Origin: CAZCSY01 sp964501505
GTDB lineage: Bacteria > Omnitrophota > Gorgyraeia > Velamenicoccales > Velamenicoccaceae
Direction of reading: 5' to 3'
Assembly: GCA_964501505.1 (NCBI GenBank)
Contig: CAZCSY010000062.1
Coordinates: 1-9,358 of the forward strand
DNA length: 9,358 nt
Position 1 is the first letter of the stretch. Every line of letters begins with the position of its first letter. Made by a program: the position numbers and the translations under genes. Of this stretch, positions 6,404 through 9,358 are shown piece after piece. The notes under the pieces are model-generated. The model worked only from the letters and a program-made list of their open reading frames with translations, ran no database searches and was not told the DNA's origin.

Positions 6404-6446
6404 GCACCCCGGATCCTGGGAAGGAAGACGCGAGAGATCCGGGGTG
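6404..6446 (+). repeat. Hairpin 2 of a duplicated pair between argJ and argB
   Basis: CACCCCGGATC at 6405-6415 pairs perfectly over 11 bp with GATCCGGGGTG at 6436-6446, with a 20-base loop. The arms repeat those of hairpin 1 at an offset of 72-73 bases while the loops differ apart from a shared GGGAA. The stem is followed by GTTTGC, a poor T run, and by the argB ribosome binding site about 20 bases later. The left arm of hairpin 1 could pair with the right arm here, so mutually exclusive folds are possible. Confidence 0.7.
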
Positions 6447-6466
6447 GTTTGCGGGATATTAAGAGA

Positions 6467-6472
6467 AGAGGG
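6467..6472 (+). promoter_or_regulatory. Ribosome binding site of argB
   Basis: AGAGGG at 6467-6472 lies 6 bases before ATG 6479. It supports that ATG over an in-frame TTG at 6449, which would sit on the edge of hairpin 2. Confidence 0.7.
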
Positions 6473-6478
6473 CAAATC

Positions 6479-7333
6479 ATGGAAGAGGCGATTAGGAAGG
6501 CTGATGTGTTGATCGAGGCGCTGCCGTATATCAAGAGCTTCAGGCATAAGATCTTTGTCTTCAAGTACGGCGGCAGCATCCTGGGGGAGGAGTCGATCCG
6601 CAAGGGCGTCCTGGAGGACCTGGTCTTTTTGACGTTCATGGGCATCAGGACCGTCCTCGTGCACGGCGGCGGGCCGAATATCTCGGAAAAGATGCGCAAG
6701 ATCGGCAAGAAGACGGAGTTTGTCGACGGCATGCGTGTGACGGACGCCCAGACCCTGAAGGTCGTCGAGGAGGAATTGAGCGAGCTCAACGGCATGATCG
6801 TCGATGAGGTCTCGAAGATCGGCGGGTCGGTCGCGGGCTTGAGCGGAAAGGAACACGGCATCCTCCGCGCCCAGAAGATGCCCTCCAAGGTCGACATGGG
6901 TTTTGTAGGCGTGGTGGCCGGGGTCGCCGTCGATGAGATTGAAAAGGAACTCAAGAATCACGCCCTGGTGGTGATCGCGCCCATGGGGCAGGACGAGAAG
7001 GGCGTCGTGTACAATATCAACGCCGATGAGGCGGCCTCCAAGATCGCCGCCTGCCTCTCGGCCGAGAAGTTTGTGCTCCTGACGAACGTGCGCGGGGTCA
7101 TGCGCGAGCCGGAGGATTCGGATTCGCTGATGGGCAGCCTCCGCCTGAAGGACATCAAGAGCCTCATCAGCCAGAAGGTGATTCAGGCAGGGATGATCCC
7201 CAAAGTGAATGCCTGTATCGATGCCCTCAAGGGAGGCGTGAAGAAGACACACATCATCGATGCCCGCATCCCGCACGCCATCCTGCTCGAGATCTTCACG
7301 GACATGGGCATCGGAACGGAGATCGTGAAATAG
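6479..7333 (+). CDS. argB: N-acetylglutamate kinase
   Basis: ArgB phosphorylates N-acetylglutamate with ATP, the second step of arginine synthesis. From ATG 6479 the product has 284 residues. Amino-acid-kinase motifs are KYGGS (29-33; Lys29 is the phosphate-binding Lys), VHGGGPNIS (61-69), GKKTEFVDGMRVTD (76-89), AGLSGKEHG (119-127), NADEAA (181-186), LTNVRGV (201-207) and GMIPKVNACIDAL (238-250) with the catalytic-site Lys242. The C-terminus EIFTDMGIGTEI is typical. Residues 1-24 form an extra N-terminal helix ahead of the kinase core (KADVLIEALPYIKSF), the feature found in arginine-inhibited hexameric kinases and absent from the arginine-insensitive E. coli dimer. Feedback inhibition by arginine is therefore a reasonable inference. 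argD begins at the very next base. Confidence 0.97.
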   Translation: MEEAIRKADVLIEALPYIKSFRHKIFVFKYGGSILGEESIRKGVLEDLVFLTFMGIRTVLVHGGGPNISEKMRKIGKKTEFVDGMRVTDAQTLKVVEEELSELNGMIVDEVSKIGGSVAGLSGKEHGILRAQKMPSKVDMGFVGVVAGVAVDEIEKELKNHALVVIAPMGQDEKGVVYNINADEAASKIAACLSAEKFVLLTNVRGVMREPEDSDSLMGSLRLKDIKSLISQKVIQAGMIPKVNACIDALKGGVKKTHIIDARIPHAILLEIFTDMGIGTEIVK

Positions 7334-8539
7334 ATGACCAAAGAGGATATCTTTGAGGCCTATAGCGGCTGCATCATGCCGACCTACACGAAGGTCCCGC
7401 GGATCTTCGTGAAGGGCAAGGGCATGAAGCTGGTTGATATCGACGGTAAGGAGTACGTCGATTTTTTTCCCGGTTGGGGCGTGGGTAACGTCGGCCACTG
7501 CCACTCGGCGGTCCTGTGCGCCATCCGCGACCAGCTCGGCAAACTGATCCATCTGCCGAACAACTATTTTCATCCGGCGCAGGCGAAGCTCGCCGCCGAG
7601 CTGATCCGTCAGACCTTCCCCGGCAAGGTCTTCTTTGCCAACTCCGGCGCCGAGGCCAATGAGGCCGCCATTAAGCTGGCCCGGGCGTGGGGCGCGAGCG
7701 GCAACGGCGCTGTACGCTATGAGATCATCACGTTCCAGGATGCCTTTCACGGCCGGACACTGGCGACGCTCACGGCGACCGGTCAGGCCAAGTACCAGAA
7801 GGGTTTTGAGCCCCTGGTCGAGGGCTTTGTGACGAATGTCGCCTTCAATGATTTTGAGGCTTTGCGGTCGGCAAAGACCGATAAGACCGTTGCGGTCATG
7901 ATGGAGCTGGTTCAGGGCGAGGGCGGGGTCCGCGTGGCGGAACCGGATTTTGTCCGTAAGGTCAGGGATTTTTGCACACAGAACAGACTCCTCTTGATCG
8001 TCGATGAGGTCCAGACCGGCATGGGCCGGACGGGCAGGATGTTCGCGTTTCAGAACTACGGCATCACCCCGGACATCGTGACGCTGGCCAAGTCGCTGGG
8101 CGGGGGGTTGCCGATCGGTTGCGCGGTTGCGCACAAGGATATCGCGGACACGCTCAAGCCCGGGATGCACGCCTCGACCTTCGGCGGGGGGCCAGTTGTC
8201 TGCCGGGCAGCCCTGGGCGTCTTCAAGGCGATCCAGAAGGACAAGATGCTGGCCAACGTCGGCCGTATGGCGCCGTATCTCTTTGAACGGCTTGAGGCTT
8301 TAAAGAAGAAGCACCCGGTCATCAAGGAAGTAAGGGGTCTGGGTCTCATGATCGGCGTCGAGCTGAACCAGGCCGGCGGACCGGTCTATGAAAGGTGTCT
8401 GGAAAAAGGATTGTTGATCAACTGTACCCATGAGACAACCCTGCGGCTGATGCCGGCCCTGAACGTGACGAAGAAACAGGCCGACTTCGCGCTCGGGGTT
8501 CTGGACGAAGTGCTGGGAGCTTTACCCCGCCGCACATGA
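7334..8539 (+). CDS. argD: Acetylornithine aminotransferase
   Basis: ArgD is a PLP-dependent class III aminotransferase that converts N-acetylglutamate semialdehyde and glutamate to N-acetylornithine and 2-oxoglutarate. The 401-residue product shows NSGAEANEAAIKLAR (103-117), FHGRTLATLTATGQ (138-151), VQGEGGV (193-199), LLIVDEVQTGMGRTG (220-234; Asp224 contacts the pyridine nitrogen) and LAKSLGGGLPIGC (251-263; Lys253 forms the Schiff base). Position 283-289 reads FGGGPVV where the common form is FGGNPLA. Related enzymes (GABA or ornithine aminotransferases) share these motifs, but position inside the arg operon settles the role; dual use in lysine synthesis is possible. The ATG directly follows the argB stop with no gap, and a GGAG (about 7318-7321) inside argB may serve initiation. 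Confidence 0.95.
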   Translation: MTKEDIFEAYSGCIMPTYTKVPRIFVKGKGMKLVDIDGKEYVDFFPGWGVGNVGHCHSAVLCAIRDQLGKLIHLPNNYFHPAQAKLAAELIRQTFPGKVFFANSGAEANEAAIKLARAWGASGNGAVRYEIITFQDAFHGRTLATLTATGQAKYQKGFEPLVEGFVTNVAFNDFEALRSAKTDKTVAVMMELVQGEGGVRVAEPDFVRKVRDFCTQNRLLLIVDEVQTGMGRTGRMFAFQNYGITPDIVTLAKSLGGGLPIGCAVAHKDIADTLKPGMHASTFGGGPVVCRAALGVFKAIQKDKMLANVGRMAPYLFERLEALKKKHPVIKEVRGLGLMIGVELNQAGGPVYERCLEKGLLINCTHETTLRLMPALNVTKKQADFALGVLDEVLGALPRRT

Positions 8540-8541
8540 AA

Positions 8542-8562
8542 GGCCCGGATGTGATTCGGGTC
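8542..8562 (+). repeat. Short hairpin directly after argD
   Basis: GGCCCGGA at 8542-8549 can pair with TTCGGGTC at 8555-8562 over 8 positions, two of them G-U in RNA, with a 5-base loop. There is no T run after it, so it is not a good terminator. It is the first of two inverted repeats in the 114-base gap before argF. Confidence 0.4.
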
Positions 8563-8588
8563 ATGGCTCGGCGGGATGTCACCGGATG

Positions 8589-8640
8589 GCAAGCCCACGA
8601 GATTCAAGAGGGTACGTGCTTTGATGAGCGCAGGGCTTGC
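8589..8640 (+). repeat. Inverted repeat in the argF leader
   Basis: GCAAGCCC at 8589-8596 pairs perfectly over 8 bp with GGGCTTGC at 8633-8640 across a 36-base loop. The right arm ends two bases before the argF Shine-Dalgarno block, so the fold would present or hinder ribosome access. Eight-base perfect repeats can occur by chance in a gap of this size. The position next to the ribosome binding site is what makes it notable. Confidence 0.4.
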
Positions 8641-8641
8641 T

Positions 8642-8648
8642 AAGGGGG
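8642..8648 (+). promoter_or_regulatory. Ribosome binding site of argF
   Basis: AAGGGGG at 8642-8648 lies 5 bases before ATG 8654. It supports that start over an in-frame ATG at 8624, which would add ten residues and has only a more distant AGAGGG (about 8607-8612). Confidence 0.7.
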
Positions 8649-8653
8649 TTTCC

Positions 8654-9358
8654 ATGACGACGGGAAAAAAGGACTTCCTCACGGTCACGGACTTCACCGC
8701 CGAAGAGATCCTGAAGATTTTCGAGACGGCCAAGGACCTCAAGAAGGACAGGTTCCGGGACGCCTTCAAGAACAGGGCGGTGGGGCTCATCTTTCAGAAG
8801 CCGTCGCTGCGCACGCGCGTCTCGTTTCAGGTCGGCGTGTGGCAGTTGGGCGGGCAGTGCATGTCGTTGAGCCCGGCCGAAGTCAACATCGGCGTGCGCG
8901 AGTCCGTCAAGGACGCGGCCAAGACACTTTCGCGGTATCTGGACCTCGTCGTGGCACGGGTCTTCAGGCAGAAGGACGTCGAGGAGCTGGCGCTCCATGC
9001 GACGATCCCGGTCATCAACGGCCTGAGCGAGATGTACCACCCCTGTCAGGCCCTGGCCGACATCTTTACCGTCCAGGAGAAGAAGGGCCGGCTCAAGGGG
9101 TTGGCCCTGGCTTTTATCGGCGACGGCAACAACGTCTGCCACTCGCTTTGCCACGCGGCCTCGATGCTCGGCATGCACGTGCGGGTCGCCAGTCCCAAGG
9201 GGTTTGCCCCGCGTAAAGAAGTGGTGGCTTCAGCCCAGGTTCTGGCATCATCCACCGGCAGCCAGATTCTCGTCACGACAGACCCAAGGGCAGCGGTCGA
9301 GGGCGCGGACGTCCTGTACACGGACGTGTGGGCGAGCATGGGCCAGGAGCGGGAGGCC
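8654..9358 (+). CDS. argF: Ornithine carbamoyltransferase, N-terminal 235 residues (runs off right edge)
   Basis: ArgF joins carbamoyl phosphate to ornithine to give citrulline. The visible 235 residues cover the carbamoyl-phosphate domain and most of the ornithine domain; family members are about 305 residues long. Motifs are KPSLRTRVSF (49-58; the STRTR loop, here SLRTR, binding carbamoyl phosphate), HPCQALAD (129-136; distinctive for ornithine rather than aspartate carbamoyltransferase), FIGDGNNVCHSL (154-165) and TDVWASMGQE (223-232). The ornithine-binding Asp/Ser-Met-Gly region is therefore present, while the His-Cys-Leu-Pro active-site loop lies beyond the window. ATG 8654 is chosen for its ribosome binding site and because homologues begin just before the KDFL-like segment. 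Frame is open to the last base with no sign of damage. It is the fifth gene of the arg operon. Confidence 0.96.
   Translation, partial: MTTGKKDFLTVTDFTAEEILKIFETAKDLKKDRFRDAFKNRAVGLIFQKPSLRTRVSFQVGVWQLGGQCMSLSPAEVNIGVRESVKDAAKTLSRYLDLVVARVFRQKDVEELALHATIPVINGLSEMYHPCQALADIFTVQEKKGRLKGLALAFIGDGNNVCHSLCHAASMLGMHVRVASPKGFAPRKEVVASAQVLASSTGSQILVTTDPRAAVEGADVLYTDVWASMGQEREA

Noticed and set aside
6290..8170. A 626-codon open frame on the - strand covering the end of argJ, argB and most of argD
   Set aside because: It runs antisense to two certain genes, is rich in Leu, Asp, His, Arg and Ala with no recognisable domain, and is the kind of open shadow frame GC-rich codon usage produces. It also crosses the argJ-argB hairpins.
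1..9358. Search for a mobile element, CRISPR array, defence island or toxin-antitoxin pair
   Set aside because: No transposase, integrase, regularly spaced repeats, target-site duplications or effector-like genes are visible; the content is housekeeping and arginine biosynthesis.

Overview
The window is ordinary bacterial chromosome, GC-rich and densely packed, with every supported gene on the + strand. It holds nine genes: the 3' end of asd, truA, an unrecognised membrane-protein gene, rplM, rpsI, argC, argJ, argB and argD, plus the 5' three quarters of argF, which runs off the right edge. There are no mobile elements, CRISPR arrays, tRNAs or rRNAs. The proteins are clearly bacterial. The pairing of an asd-truA-rplM-rpsI block with an argCJBDF block suggests an uncultivated Gram-negative lineage, possibly Omnitrophota. 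That placement is a low-confidence inference from gene order and protein style, not a computed result.

Region 1 (1-2991) carries asd (aspartate-semialdehyde dehydrogenase, lysine/threonine/methionine branch), truA (tRNA pseudouridine synthase) and a 527-residue polytopic membrane protein whose start overlaps the truA stop by 8 bp. The asd-truA junction contains an inverted repeat with two alternative left arms that ends just before the truA start. The membrane protein has an N-terminal Asp/Tyr/Tyr/His motif and a Tyr-Pro-Pro motif reminiscent of GT-C type glycosyltransferases. It sits where many bacteria have truA directly followed by rplM.

Region 2 (2992-3928) is the ribosomal protein pair rplM-rpsI (L13-S9). 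A perfect-consensus promoter lies so close to the rplM ATG that its transcript should have almost no 5' leader. A clean intrinsic terminator closes the unit after rpsI.

Region 3 (3929-9358) is an arginine biosynthesis operon, probably started by a promoter at about 4036-4064. ArgB phosphorylates N-acetylglutamate, ArgC reduces the acyl phosphate, ArgD transaminates the semialdehyde to N-acetylornithine, ArgJ moves the acetyl group back to glutamate, and ArgF makes citrulline. Two junctions are tight (argC/argJ overlap of 4 bp; argB/argD with no gap). Two are loose (147 bp before argB, 114 bp before argF), and each loose gap holds two inverted repeats. The pair before argB shares identical arms and could refold into alternative structures.

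No clearly new multi-gene system is visible. The best leads are the probably leaderless rplM mRNA, the duplicated hairpin in front of argB, the unassigned membrane gene, and a local length change beside the ArgJ self-cleavage site.
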